64,000 bases of DNA from Macrostomum hystrix (Eukaryota; Platyhelminthes; Macrostomidae), in NCBI GenBank assembly GCA_950097015.1, contig CATNEN010000011.1, positions 4,182,501 to 4,246,500 on the forward strand, given 5' to 3'. Both the position numbers and the translations under genes were made by a program. Below the pieces are notes generated by a model that worked only from the letters and a program-made list of their open reading frames with translations, had not been told where the DNA came from and did not search any database. Shown in pieces: positions 1-12,618 of this stretch (the first letter of the stretch is position 1; each line of letters begins with the position of its first letter).

Positions 1-77
1 TCAGTCCTCGTTTTTAGGATTAAGAAATAATTTATTGGTTGGAAAATAAGGGCAATACCATAGATGGTATTTAATGA

Positions 78-103
78 TAATAATAATAATAATAATAATA
101 TTA
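78..103. repeat. (AAT)n microsatellite
   Basis: About eight AAT units lie in otherwise AT-rich 3' flanking DNA. I see nothing else in 1-380. Confidence 0.8.
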
Positions 104-244
104 ATTAACTGGTTTTTTTATTTGGGGTATCAACTGAAAAGATGGTTTTTTTCTCAACGAACAAATGACAAAATAGAATTAGCCCTCTTAAAAACAAAAT
201 TATGTTTACAAGTGTTGTTGTACTTTGTAAAGTAAAGCTTGATA

Positions 245-250
245 TTTATT
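245..250 (-). promoter_or_regulatory. Possible poly(A) signal of the first EF-hand gene
   Basis: TTTATT on the plus strand is AATAAA on the gene strand, about 130 bp past the stop at 381. Another lies at 31-36. Confidence 0.35.
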
Positions 251-380
251 TTAAGACAGCAGCTTAAAATGCTGAGTTTACTGAAAAATCAAAATTAATT
301 GAGTCAGTGACTTAATTGGTATAGTACTGAGAGTGATTTAGCAATAAAGTACATCTCAAGGAATCAATTTCAACAGACAA

Positions 381-2859
381 TTATTTTCCAGTCAATCCGT
401 TTTTTACGGCACCGCCAATCTTAGTCTTGGAGTCGGCAGCCGCGCCAGCAGCCGCTGTGGAGCCGCTGGTCACTTCAAAGGCCAGAACATCTTCAACGAA
501 TTCTAAAAAAAGTTTTATCGTAGATTTAAAGAAGCACATTTCCTGTTGCTAGGGGGTCTGTGACAAAGCAGATAACGCATCTGTCACTCGCACCAAGGTC
601 CCTGAGCTCGATTCCGCGGCGAGGCCACATTAATTTGAGGCGCAGCCGCGGAGAAAAGACTTGGGGACTTGTCGCCCTTTAAGGAACGACCGCCACGCAC
701 CTCGAAAGTGCAAGCTACCTGACGACGAGAAAGTCAGGGCAGATGTACACACAGCTGTGGGAGCGTATGCGCGCGTGCGTGTGCGCTCAGGAGTCAGCGA
801 AATAACAGAATCCGCCCTTGTCGCCCTTTAAGGAACGACCGCCACGCACCTCGAAAGTGCAAGCTACCTGACGACGAGAAAGTCAGGGCAGATGTACACA
901 CAGCTGTGGGAGCGTATGCGCGCGTGCGTGTGCGCTCAGGAGTCAGCGAAATAACAGAATCCGTCTCCTCGCTGGCTGCGGGTCTAGTGTCACCAAATTA
1001 TGTGCCATTGCCGGTTGCCCACCTGAAAATATTTTTGTTATTTATATTCCTGTTGCTAGGGGTCGCTTATTGATGCCTCACAACCACAGCATTGACCATT
1101 GAAGCTCCCCCATTCGCTTACTGACGTAATCGACCTCGCCGTCCTTGTCCACCTGGGCGTCCTGCAGCAGCTCGCGCATCTCACCAGCGTTGAGGGCCTC
1201 GCCAAGTGATGTCAGAATCGATGTGAGCTTGGCAGCACTCACCGTGCCAGTGTTGTCAGGGTCCAGGGCCTTAGCAGAATCCACGATAAATTTTTTTTTA
1301 ATTTTACTTATAGTATCAGATACGGAATTGAGAATCATATACTATTATAATTATTGTTTAAAATCATTGTTTAAGAACTTAGAATATTATTTTGTGAATT
1401 CAGGATTTCAATTAAGAATTTAAGATATTGGTTTCTGAGTTTAGGATAATACTTTCTTAGTCAATGATATTAGTTTCTGATTTTATAATCTTAGTTTCTG
1501 ATTTTATAATCTTAGTTTCTCAGTTTAAGATCTTAGTTTCTGAGTTTAGGATTTTAGTTTCTGAGTTTAGGATTTTAGTTTCTGAGTTTAGGATTTTAGT
1601 TTCTGAGTTTAGGATTTTAGTTCTGAGCTTAGGATTTTAGTCTTTGAGTTTAGGATATTCGTTTCTAAATTTCGGATATTTACTTTGAGTTTAGGACTTT
1701 ACTTTCTGAGTTTAGGATCTAAGTTTCTGCGTTTAGGATTTTAGTTTCTGAGTTTAGTATCTTAGTATCCGAACTTAAGGATCTTAGTTTCCGAATTTCA
1801 GAGCTCGGAGTAAAAGAGTTTCATTTTCATTCATGCGGCTGCACTCAACCAATCGCCATTTCTGCCTACCCTGAATGAGTCCAGCACCATTTCCCGGATG
1901 TCCGCCTTCCGCTCGCTGTACTCTTGCACCACGCCAAAGAAGTCGTCAAAAGTCAATTTCGTGTGTCCTTTGACGATGATTGAAAGGTAATGAAAAGTAA
2001 TTTACTTTATTGCGATTTAAAGTGCTTTTGTCACCCAACAAGTAGGTAGATTTTCACCTCTCGGATACAAGTCCTGCTGTTCCAGTTTGGACACGATTAA
2101 ATCGATCTCGTGCTCACTCGGTATCTGGCCCAGGGTTCGCAGAGCAGCGCCCAGGTCCTTTGTTAGCAGGTAGCCGACACCACGGTCGAAAAGCTGGTAG
2201 ACATCGCGACACTGTTCTAAAAGTACATACATAAAATATTTACAGATCGAAGATCCCAGATCGAAGATCCCAGATCGAAGATCCCAGATCGAAGATCCCA
2301 GATCGAAGATCCCAGATCGAAGATCCCAGATCGAAGATCCCAGATCGAAGATCCCAGATCGAAGATCCCAGATCGAAGATCCCAGATCGAAGATCCCAGA
2401 TCGAAGATCCCAGATCGAAGATCCCAGATCGAAGATCCCAGATCGAAGATCCCAGATCGAAGATCCCAGATCGAAGATCCCAGATCGAAGATCCCAGATC
2501 GAAGATCCCAGATCGAAGATCCCAGATCGAAGATCCCAGATCGAAGATCCCAGATCGAAGATCCCAGATCGAAGATCCCTGCTTACTCGCGAACGCAGCC
2601 TCGGCATCAGCAACCTCCTGATCAGCATCCTTTACTTCATCGGTTTCGTTAGCCATTAGGAGGGCCGTACTGGAGGAGGTTGCAAGCTCGTTAGATCCAA
2701 TGGCCGATCCCTCTTTTGTTGTGGATGTATTGTCGGTGTCTAAAATTAGTTTCAATCAATTTTCGTGTACCTTCCATAACCTCTAATATTCATAAATTTT
2801 ATAGATTACATACCATCTGCTTGATAAGTATTCTTATCGTTATTCGGTGAATTGGACAT
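381..2859 (-). CDS. EF-hand protein, calmodulin/myosin light chain superfamily (6 exons)
   Basis: Exons in transcript order are 2859-2814, 2739-2587, 2216-2058, 1967-1870, 1269-1122 and 502-381. All junctions are GT-AG and the phases close, giving 241 aa. Residues 1-65 are a polar Ser/Thr/Ala/Asp-rich extension with no recognised domain. Residues 67-212 resemble the two lobes of calmodulin. The loops are degenerate: the third has DPDNTG but Lys at the final position, and the fourth has Gln at position 1 and Lys at 12, so calcium binding is doubtful. That pattern is usual in myosin light chains and divergent calmodulin-like proteins. The tail is Ala/Ser/Lys-rich. The start is the first ATG after a TATA box. 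Introns hold a 14-bp array, a 20-bp array and a SINE. Related to the gene at 34361-37366, with a shared intron position and phase. The EF-hand family is firm; the exact member is not known. Confidence 0.85.
552..1046 (+). mobile_element. tRNA-derived SINE (family A), full insertion with 16-bp TSD
   Basis: It lies in intron 5 of the EF-hand gene, antisense to it. The degenerate tRNA-like head begins GGTCTGTGACAAAGC and is followed by a B-box-like GAGCTCGATTCCGC. The body matches copies at 15.6, 31.7, 53.3 and 63.4 kb. The sequence TTCCTGTTGCTAGGGG occurs on both sides (540-555 and 1047-1062), a perfect 16-bp target-site duplication, so both ends are defined. This copy is longer than the others because of an internal 149-bp duplication. 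Confidence 0.88.
668..965. repeat. 149-bp tandem duplication inside a SINE
   Basis: 668-816 and 817-965 appear identical. The repeated block covers the central and 3' body of the SINE, so the element has one head, two bodies and one tail. Confidence 0.9.
1430..1800. repeat. Degenerate 20-bp minisatellite
   Basis: About 17 diverged units of TTTCTGAGTTTAGGATTTTA lie in intron 4 of the EF-hand gene. Units differ by substitutions and small indels, so the array looks older than the others. Confidence 0.85.
2243..2578. repeat. 14-bp minisatellite, about 24 units
   Basis: Nearly perfect repeats of GATCGAAGATCCCA fill intron 2 of the EF-hand gene. Each unit contains short palindromic GATC/GATCC elements. 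No stop codon occurs in any minus frame, so the array reads as a repeated 14-residue peptide in all three frames; it is flanked by good splice sites and is not coding. Confidence 0.95.
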
Positions 2860-2881
2860 TTTCAGGTATTATCAAGAACAG

Positions 2882-2891
2882 TTTATATATA
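2882..2891 (-). promoter_or_regulatory. TATA box of the first EF-hand gene
   Basis: Read on the minus strand this is TATATATAAA. It lies about 25-30 bp upstream of the ATG at 2859, so the untranslated leader would be only a few bases unless transcription starts elsewhere. Confidence 0.5.
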
Positions 2892-4690
2892 GCGTCGAAA
2901 ATTGCGCCGAATTGTATTTTTCGCTTTGCTTAGAACTTCTGTAACTTTAGAACTATAAAGCACGCAGAAATATAGAAAACCCAAGTCAAATGAATTACAT
3001 TTATATACCTCCCACAATATGGACACGAGCAGTTCATTATATATTTATGCCTCCGAGCCCGAGGAGATGTTGACTTTTCTGCCGCTGCATCGTATTGGTC
3101 CGATAACAAGTCCGTGTGCTGCATGTGGCAACTTAGCTTAACTATACAATTCTTTTCCACTTCCTAACTTACGGTTCTCGCTGCATGTTCAATGCAATGT
3201 GATTGCTCAGGTAGATTTTAGAGACTTGACCCTCTCAGCAGCTATATAGTGGCTTACGCGGCCTGTGCTTTGTGTAGGCCATAACAGCGGCATCAATAAT
3301 TCATTATTCAACTGGTCTTGTTGATATATGCTCAAGTACGCGGCTACACAATTATATGAGGATCTTAGGTAATAATGCAGCATTTGCGGCGCGCACTCAT
3401 GCGTGCGTCTCAATCTCAACGACAGAATTGTACGAGCTAGCTCCGGTGGGACTGTACATGCCATGTGTACAATAGTAGAGTGATATGCTTTATTGGCGTC
3501 GGAAAAAGTAGTCCCGGAGCGAACGACCCTTCAATCAAGACGTCCCGAAACTAATCCATGGCTCAGATCACGTGATCCGTCAATTAAAGTTGCCACTGGT
3601 GCAAGATAGCGAAGCGCTATTTGACGCTCTTGAACGTCAGATTTAATGATTGGAAGGCCGCAGACTAAATAAGGGAGCTAATTATAAATTGAAAGACAAA
3701 ATATTAATAATACTCATGCATTCCATAAACGAATTTATTTAGTACATTTAACGTGTGTTAAAGCAGTTTTTAACACAGGTAAATGTGCCTGGTGATGAGA
3801 CAAGGAGGAGCAGGTGGCCAGAATTTTATTATTTGATCAGGGGCTTATCCCTTTGGTGGCGCCACAACCGGCACAATCAACAAGGCAAGTAAATATTGAG
3901 TTCCTATGCAAAATCATGTAATTTATCTAGATCAGCAGTTGAGTGTTCTGATAAACAATAGTAGGTACTAACTATTATGAAATAAACTGTTAATAACAAA
4001 AATATGAGCACCCAATTTTGCACCCGAGCAAAAGAAATAGCGAATATAAATGCGAACGAATATTTTTGATTCGAGTGGTCGTGAAAAATATTATTAAGAC
4101 AAAATATTTTCCCCTTTAACTTGATTCAAGGACTAAGTAAAAAGACAACGTATATATGTAACTCGAGTCATCCTTAACGTAAAAATGCACGAAATAAAAA
4201 TACTAAAGGCTTTGTAGGGAAGTAAAAATGCTAGTTTAAAATCGCCTTTGAACATTAAAGGTCATTTAAAAAATTTATTTATGCCCATTTATGCCCAAAA
4301 TTTATGCCCAAACTCATTTGATACTAATCATTAGATGCATGCAAGTCAAATAATTATCTGGAGAAAATGTTGTAGCATGCTTAAACTGGGGTTAAAACCA
4401 TCCGTCTTTCTTTTTAAGGCTTCTCTGAGATTATAAATCACGACTTCACGACTAAATCCCGTGATTCTTGCGTGCGTACATTTACATTTACTTTCACATA
4501 AAATGTGAAATTTCCTAATCCTAATTAAATGCGTACATTGCTGAGACCAGCACAATACGTAAATATCGTCCATACTTTCACATCAACGGTGGTGCTTCTA
4601 CTTTAATATAGCAGACGAAACACTAGGCTATTATACAACTCGCTCAGCTTCTTCAATTCTCGCCTTCTGACTATCAAACTAAAAACTGCC
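2892..4690. other. Intergenic DNA between the EF-hand and ferritin genes
   Basis: No supported gene. The only local feature noted is the 12-bp palindrome GATCACGTGATC at 3566-3577, which contains a CACGTG E-box core; its function is unknown. Confidence 0.5.
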
Positions 4691-4695
4691 TAATC

Positions 4696-6286
<1,591 letters not shown>

Positions 6287-6647
6287 ACTTGAGCGCTTGG
6301 ATATTGGATGGAATTTTCTGGTTTAACATTGTAGCAGCTGATTTTCAAACTGATAAGCTGGCTTTTTGCAGACATTGTTTTCAAAACAGACTACATTTTC
6401 GTTGTTTCCTTTAGTCAAGCGAAAAGTCTTTTTAGTTGGGCAGAAAATCGATAATGTCCAGTGATTGTTGTTTGAATATTTGTGCTCACCTAACATCAAG
6501 CTAACTCGAACTTTTCACAGATTTATTATTGTCAGAGAATCAATTTGAAATACTGGTCTAGTATATATATAGCTTTCCGATATTCTGTTGTACTAGCGAT
6601 CGAGTTCTTACTTTTTAGTTAATCTTAACAGTTGAATAGACTTTCTT

Positions 6648-6653
6648 ATTAAA
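6648..6653 (+). promoter_or_regulatory. Possible ferritin poly(A) signal
   Basis: ATTAAA lies about 360 bp past the ferritin stop. It is the only reasonable signal before the minisatellite at 7.03 kb, and is otherwise unsupported. Confidence 0.3.
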
Positions 6654-7030
6654 AGATATTGTTGGTAAAATCACTTTCTAGTTTGCAATCTTGTAGCTAG
6701 CAGTTATCGTAAAATTTTTGCTGTTATTGAAAAACAAAAAGTAAAAATATGAAATCATCTGGGTGGCTTTATGTGCCGTTTTTTGTGAGACTGTCCTACG
6801 AATCATTAACTTTACTGCCTTTCGCTTTGTAGTAGTGCCTTGTTTGTTTTGTTGAGAATCTGAATTCAGAAGGATTAAACATAGAACCCTTATATTACAA
6901 GTTATATTACTTGTATTACTTAGCTAATGGGACAGACTAATTCATTTCAATATTTCATTTCCTTTGGTTTTTAATTCTTTTAGTCCTTAATTTCAGACAC
7001 ATTCGGTTCCTCCAGTTCTCAACTGTTCGA

Positions 7031-8300
7031 AATCCCTCACTTCCCTCTCCCAGATCCTTCAGTTCCCTCTCCCAGATCCTTCAGTTCCCTCTCCCAGATC
7101 CTTCACTTCCCTCTCCCAGATCCTTCACTTCCCTCTCCCAGATCCTTCAGTTCCCTCTCCCATATCCTTCAGTTCCCTCTCCAAGATCCTTCAGTTCCCT
7201 CTCCCAGATCCTTCACTTCTCTCTCCCAGATCCTTCAGTTCCCTCTCCCAGATCCTTCAGTTCCCTCTCCCAGATCCTTCACTTCCCTCTCCCAGATCCT
7301 TCAGTTCCCTCTCCCAGATCCTTCACTTCCCTCTCCCAGATCCTTCACTTCCCTCTCCCAGATCCTTCAGTTCCCTCTCCCATATCCTTCAGTTCCCTCT
7401 CCAAGATCCTTCAGTTCCCTCTCCCAGATCCTTCACTTCTCTCTCCCAGATCCTTCAGTTCCCTCTCCCAGATCCTTCACTTCCCTCTCCCAGATCCTTC
7501 AGTTCCCTCTCCCATATCCTTCAGTTCCCTCTCCAAGATCCTTCAGTTCCCTCCAAGATCCTTCAGTTCCCCCTCCAAGATCCTTCAGTTCCCTCTCCCA
7601 GATCCTTCACTTCCCTCTCCCAGATCCTTCAGTTCCCTCTCCCAGATCCTTCAGTTCCCTCTCCCAGATCCTTCACTTCCCTCTCCCAGATCCTTCAGTT
7701 CCCTCTCCCAGATCCTTCACTTCCCTCTCCCAGATCCTTCACTTCCCTCTCCCAGATCCTTCAGTTCCCTCTCCCATATCCTTCAGTTCCCTCTCCAAGA
7801 TCCTTCAGTTCCCTCTCCCAGATCCTTCACTTCTCTCTCCCAGATCCTTCAGTTCCCTCTCCCAGATCCTTCAGTTCCCTCTCCCAGATCCTTCAGTTCC
7901 CTCTCCCATATCCTTCAGTTCCCTCTCCAAGATCCTTCAGTTCCCTCCAAGATCCTTCAGTTCCCTCTCCAAGATCCTTCAGTTCCCTCCAAGATCCTTC
8001 ACTTCCCTCTCCCAGATCCTTCAGTTCCCTCTCCCAGATCCTTCACTTCCCTCTCCCAGATCCTTCAGTTCCCTCTCCCATATCCTTCAGTTCCCTCTCC
8101 CATATCCTTCAGTTCCCTCTCCAAGATCCTTCAGTTCCCTCTCCCAGATCCTTCACTTCCCTCTCCCAGATCCTTCAGTTCCCTCTCCCAGATCCTTCAC
8201 TTCCCTCTCCCAGATCCTTCAGTTCCCTCTCCCAGATCTTTCAGTTCCCTCTCCCAGATCCTTCAGTTCCCTCTCCTGGATCCATCACTTTCCTCTCCCA
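7031..8300. repeat. 22-bp minisatellite, about 57 units, with higher-order structure
   Basis: The plus strand is pyrimidine-rich. The core of the unit is CAGATCCTTCAGTTCCCTCT. Variant units carry CATATCC, CAAGATCC, CACTTCC or a shortened 20-bp form, and these variants recur in the same order in blocks, for example CATATCC at 7161, 7381 and 7513 (220 and 132 bp apart, multiples of 22). Edges are more diverged than the centre. Confidence 0.95.
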
Positions 8301-8929
8301 GACAAGATCCTACATTTCTAGTTCTCTCTTTATTTTATTTCGTATTTTATGCCTAAATGTTCCTACTGTACTACTGTCAGTAGCTCGTAGTGTCGAAAGC
8401 TCTCAAAATGGTTGATATAACTAAAACTCTGGCACTAGTGGTTGGTTGGGTTTAAGAATATCAGTTTGCTCCGACTTTCGCTACGTATTTCCTAACCTGA
8501 ACTGAGTTTTAATTTCCTGTCGACAGCAAGACGCGGGGTAACGCATGCAGTCATCAAGTTCAACTTTTAGGAGGCTGCTGGTTTAACATCCTGTCACACA
8601 AGACCGTCTGAGTAGAACTATAGCATAATATGATATGATATTTAAATTGTATACTGGCATCTCGCACCTATAGAATAAGCATCAAAGAAACGTCTTTAAA
8701 AAGCCCTTTGTAGCTAAGAGCGTTAGATCTGTCAGAGAAGGCTTCTGTCCCAAATCTGGGATAATTAAAACCGCACATTCTAAATTAGCAGGTTGTGAAA
8801 TTATCTTTTGGATCTGAAATTGATACAGCCCCGACTCTTCTGTTATTGGGGGATTTAATCTGACAAGTGCCACAGAAACAGAAGTCAGAGAAACTATAAT
8901 GCGCGTGAGAATATAAGGCCCAAGAGAAC
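8301..8929. other. Unique spacer between two arrays
   Basis: No convincing gene, SINE or array in this stretch. Confidence 0.5.
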
Positions 8930-10209
8930 AATGAGATGAGTTGCCAGGTTAGAATGAGATGAGTTGCCAGGTTAGAATGAGATGAGGTGCCAGGTGAGAA
9001 TGAGATGAGGTGCCAGGTTAGAATGAGATGAGTTGCCAGGTTAGAATGAGATGAGGTGCCAGGTGAGAATGAGATGAGGTGCCAGGTTAGAATGAGATGA
9101 GTTGCCAGGTTAGAATGAGATGAGTTGCCAGGTGAGAATGAGATGAGGTGCCAGGTTAGAATGAGATGAGTTGCCAGGTTAGAATGAGATGAGGTGCCAG
9201 GTGAGAATGAGATGAGGTGCCAGGTTAGAATGAGATGAGGTGCCAGGTTAGAATGAGATGAGGTGCCAGGTTAGAATGAGATGAGGTGCCAGGTGAGAAT
9301 GAGATGAGGTGCCAGGTGAGAATGAGATGAGGTGCCAGGTTAGAATGAGATGAGGTGCCAGGTTAGAATGAGATGAGGTGCCAGGTTAGAATGAGATGAG
9401 GTGCCAGGTTAGAATGAGATGAGGTGCCAGGTTAGAATGAGATGAGGTGCCAGGTTAGAATGAGATGAGGTGCCAGGTGAGAATGAGATGAGGTGCCAGG
9501 TGAGAATGAGATGAGGTGCCAGGTGAGAATGAGATGAGGTGCCAGGTTAGAATGAGATGAGTTGCCAGGTTAGAATGAGATGAGTTGCCAGGTGAGAATG
9601 AGATGAGTTGCCAGGTTAGAATGAGATGAGGTGCCAGGTTAGAATGAGATGAGTTGCCAGGTTAGAATGAGATGAGGTGCCAGGTTAGAATGAGATGAGT
9701 TGCCAGGTTAGAATGAGATGAGTTGCCAGGTTAGAATGAGATGAGGTGCCAGGTTAGAATGAGATGAGGTGCCAGGTTAGAATGAGATGAGGTGCCAGGT
9801 GAGAATGCGATGAGGTGCCAGGTTAGAATGAGATGAAGTGCCAGGTTAGAATGAGATGAGGTGCCAGGTTAGAATGAGATGAGGTGCCAGGTGAGAATGA
9901 GATGAGGTGCGAGGTTAGAATGAGATGAGGTGCCAGGTGAGAATGAGATGAGGTGCGAGGTTAGAATGAGATGAGTTGCCAGGTTAGAATGAGATGAGGT
10001 GCCAGGTTAGAATGAGATGAGGTGCCAGGTTAGAATGAGATGAGTTGCCAGGTTAGAATGAGATGAGTTGCCAGGTTAGAATGAGATGAGTTGCCAGGTT
10101 AGAATGAGATGAGGTGCCAGGTTAGAATGAGATGAGGTGCCAGGTGAGAATCAGATGAAATTGAGATGAGAATGAGCTGAGAATGAGATGAGGTGCCAGG
10201 TGAGAATGA
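8930..10209. repeat. 23-bp minisatellite, about 53 units
   Basis: The unit core is AATGAGATGAGGTGCCAGGT. Nearly all variation is at two sites, each T or G: GAGTTGCC versus GAGGTGCC, and GGTTAGAAT versus GGTGAGAAT. The last units, from 10150 on, are degenerate. Confidence 0.95.
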
Positions 10210-10969
10210 TCAGTTTCGCGCACAAGTTTTGTTCATATTAGCAAACTGAACTGTATCCTGGTGTTTGTCCACACGCAAAGAATAATTGTTCAGTTCTAAA
10301 CGATAACGGTGAACGGTGCTAAGGGTAAGAAGCATTAAGTTTGCGGGCTGTGTGGAGGCTGGTGCAGGTCAGGGACCCTCGCTGCGTGCAAGCATTCCTT
10401 CATCTTCCGTTATTCAGCTTCTTATTCTATCCAGCATCATTCGGCTCACGCGGCCTACTTTTCTATTATGGACTCAAAAAACGGAAGCTTGGCTGTGCCT
10501 GCTGGCTGAGCTGCATGCTCTTGTAGGCAGCCCGCAAGGACGGCACAGGAAGGCAGTAATGGCTGTGCATAATAGCTGCCCGAACTGCCTACCCTGACGC
10601 AAAAGAGATTGCAGCTTCCGGACCCGATGGGAGAAGGGATCAGAAGGGGGATGGGACAAAGGGCAGAAAGAAAATAGAGTAGGGGTCAGCTGCTGCTGCT
10701 GCTGCTGCGGCTGCTGCTGGTGGTTTTTGGCCGAGAGTTGAATCGACTTCATACTCAATTCTTGGCTTTGCTTTCTGTGCAGAAATTCTAAAGAAAGCCT
10801 TAAATTGCTGCCCTGTGTTGAAGTAGAGAGACAGGAGAGGATGATGCGATTGGGATTTGGTGATAGTTTAACTTTGCCTACCCAGATGCTTATGTTTGCG
10901 ACAGCTTAAGAGCTCACAGAAATGCTAAACAAGTGCCAATTTGAATGTGGTGCGCTAAATTCCTCTTCC
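10210..10969. other. Spacer with a CTG/CAG run
   Basis: No supported gene. A CTG run at about 10690-10720 would read as polyglutamine on the minus strand, but the surrounding frame lacks splice or homology support. Confidence 0.45.
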
Positions 10970-11836
10970 TCCTTTCATCCTTCCTTCATTTATCATTTTC
11001 AGCTCTAAATACTCCTTTCATCCTACCTTCTACCTCCCATCATCTACCCTTCATCCTCCCTTCATCTAACCTTCATTCTTCCTTATTTACCCTTCATCCG
11101 CTTTAAATGCTCTATTCATCCTACCTTTATCCTCCCTTCATCCTCCCTTCATCCTCCCTTCGTCCTCCCTTCATCCACTCTTCATCCTCCCTTTCTCTAC
11201 CCGTCATCCTCTTTCATCCACCCTTCATCCTCCCTTCATCCTCCCTTCATCTAACCTTCATTCTTCCTTATTTAACCTTCATCCGCTTTAAATGCTCTGT
11301 TCATCCTACCTTTATCCTCCCTTCATCCTCCCTTCGTCCTCCCTTCATCCACTCTTTATCCTCCCTTTCTCTACCCGTCATCCTCTTTCATCCACCCTTC
11401 ATCCTCCCTTCATCCTCCCTTTCATCCTTCCTTAATCCTCCCTTCATCCTCCCTTCATCCTCCCTTCATCCACTCTTCATCGGCCCTTCCTCTCCTCGTC
11501 ATCCTCCCTTTCATCCTCCTTTATCCTCTTTCATCTTCCCTTCATCCTCCCTTTATTTATCCGTCATCTACCCTTCATCCTCCCTTCATCCTCCCTTCAT
11601 CCTTCCTTCATCCTCCCTTCATCCTCCCTTCATCCTTCCTTCATCCTCCCTTCATCCTCCCTTCATCCTCCCTTCATCCTCCCTTCATCCTCCCTTCATC
11701 CTCCCTTCATCCTCCCTTCATCCTCCCTTCATCCTCCCTTCATCCTCCCTTCATCCTCCCTTCATCCTCCCTTCATCCTCCCTTCATCCTCCCTTCATCC
11801 TCCCTTTCATCCTCCCTTCATCCTCCCTTCATTTAC
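10970..11836. repeat. 11-bp polypyrimidine minisatellite
   Basis: The unit is CTTCATCCTCC. It is almost perfect from about 11560 to 11835 and degenerate before that. The plus strand is nearly all pyrimidine. A stop-free frame of 244 codons runs through it but is pure repeat (Ser/Pro/Leu/His/Ile). Confidence 0.95.
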
Positions 11837-12618
11837 GCTAAATACCGATTGTATTTCACCTTTCATGAGCCTGTGAGCCATGCAGATCTCCAACACAATT
11901 CCATGCGCTAATGATACTTCTCTAAACTAAATCAGTACCAATGGAGGTGTACTCAACTGTCTTCGATTTTCTATGCTTGAATGCAGAGACATCAGTCGCT
12001 TGGTCAGTCATAAATTGAGTACAATGGCAGTGATTTATTCTGTTGTATTTGATATTTGAGCACTGGTTTACATGCTTGTGTGTTGCTATTGTTTGCTTGT
12101 TGGAGTATATATGCTCAAATTTGTATATCATTCGCAGTATATACACACTAAAGTTTGTACAGTTTTCAGTTTCCGAGTAATTAGCAGGTGTTATTGGATG
12201 ATATTGTTGATAGAAAATTTATTCTATAAACCAATAGCCAGTCTGGTATTTCATTGCGGTGTGATACACCACAATGGGCATGTGGCCGGACAGACAGATG
12301 AAGACACACCATCTATTTGCCGATGTTGTGCAGGACAGATATTAAATCAGTTCTGTTTTTTTTCATGTCAGTTGACACTGCGGGACTGTTATGGAACTGT
12401 AAAAAAACTGAATTCGTCTCATAGAATTGGTTACCATAGATGAGGTTGGTTGCTCTGCTTGGTATTGGTGTTTGCTCATTGTGAAAAGGAAGATAACAAA
12501 ACACCAGGAAGATGTGTAGCCATTTCTTATTCATTTGGTCGGTCTCGCTTTGTTTAAAATATCAAATTGTGTTCAACTTGCATATGAATACAAGAAAAAT
12601 GAGATATAGGAGACAATA
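11837..12618. other. Spacer between a polypyrimidine and a polypurine array
   Basis: No supported gene. A hairpin-forming inverted repeat lies at about 12251-12275 (CATTGCGGTGT and ACACCACAATG, one mismatch). Confidence 0.45.

Noticed and set aside
2243-2578. Coding use of the 14-bp array (repeated Trp/Asp/Leu/Gly peptide)
   Set aside because: It lies between a good donor and acceptor whose removal gives a continuous EF-hand protein; exons on its two sides are not in the same frame through the array.
10474-10758. Minus-strand polyglutamine frame
   Set aside because: A CTG run within a frame that has no homology, splice sites or neighbouring exons.
11107-11841. Long open frame in the 11-bp array (also at 12.7-13.5, 14.3-15.4, 17.0-18.3 and 48.0-48.4 kb)
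   Set aside because: Pure translations of tandem repeats without stops. No start context, splice sites or homology, and several frames are open at once.
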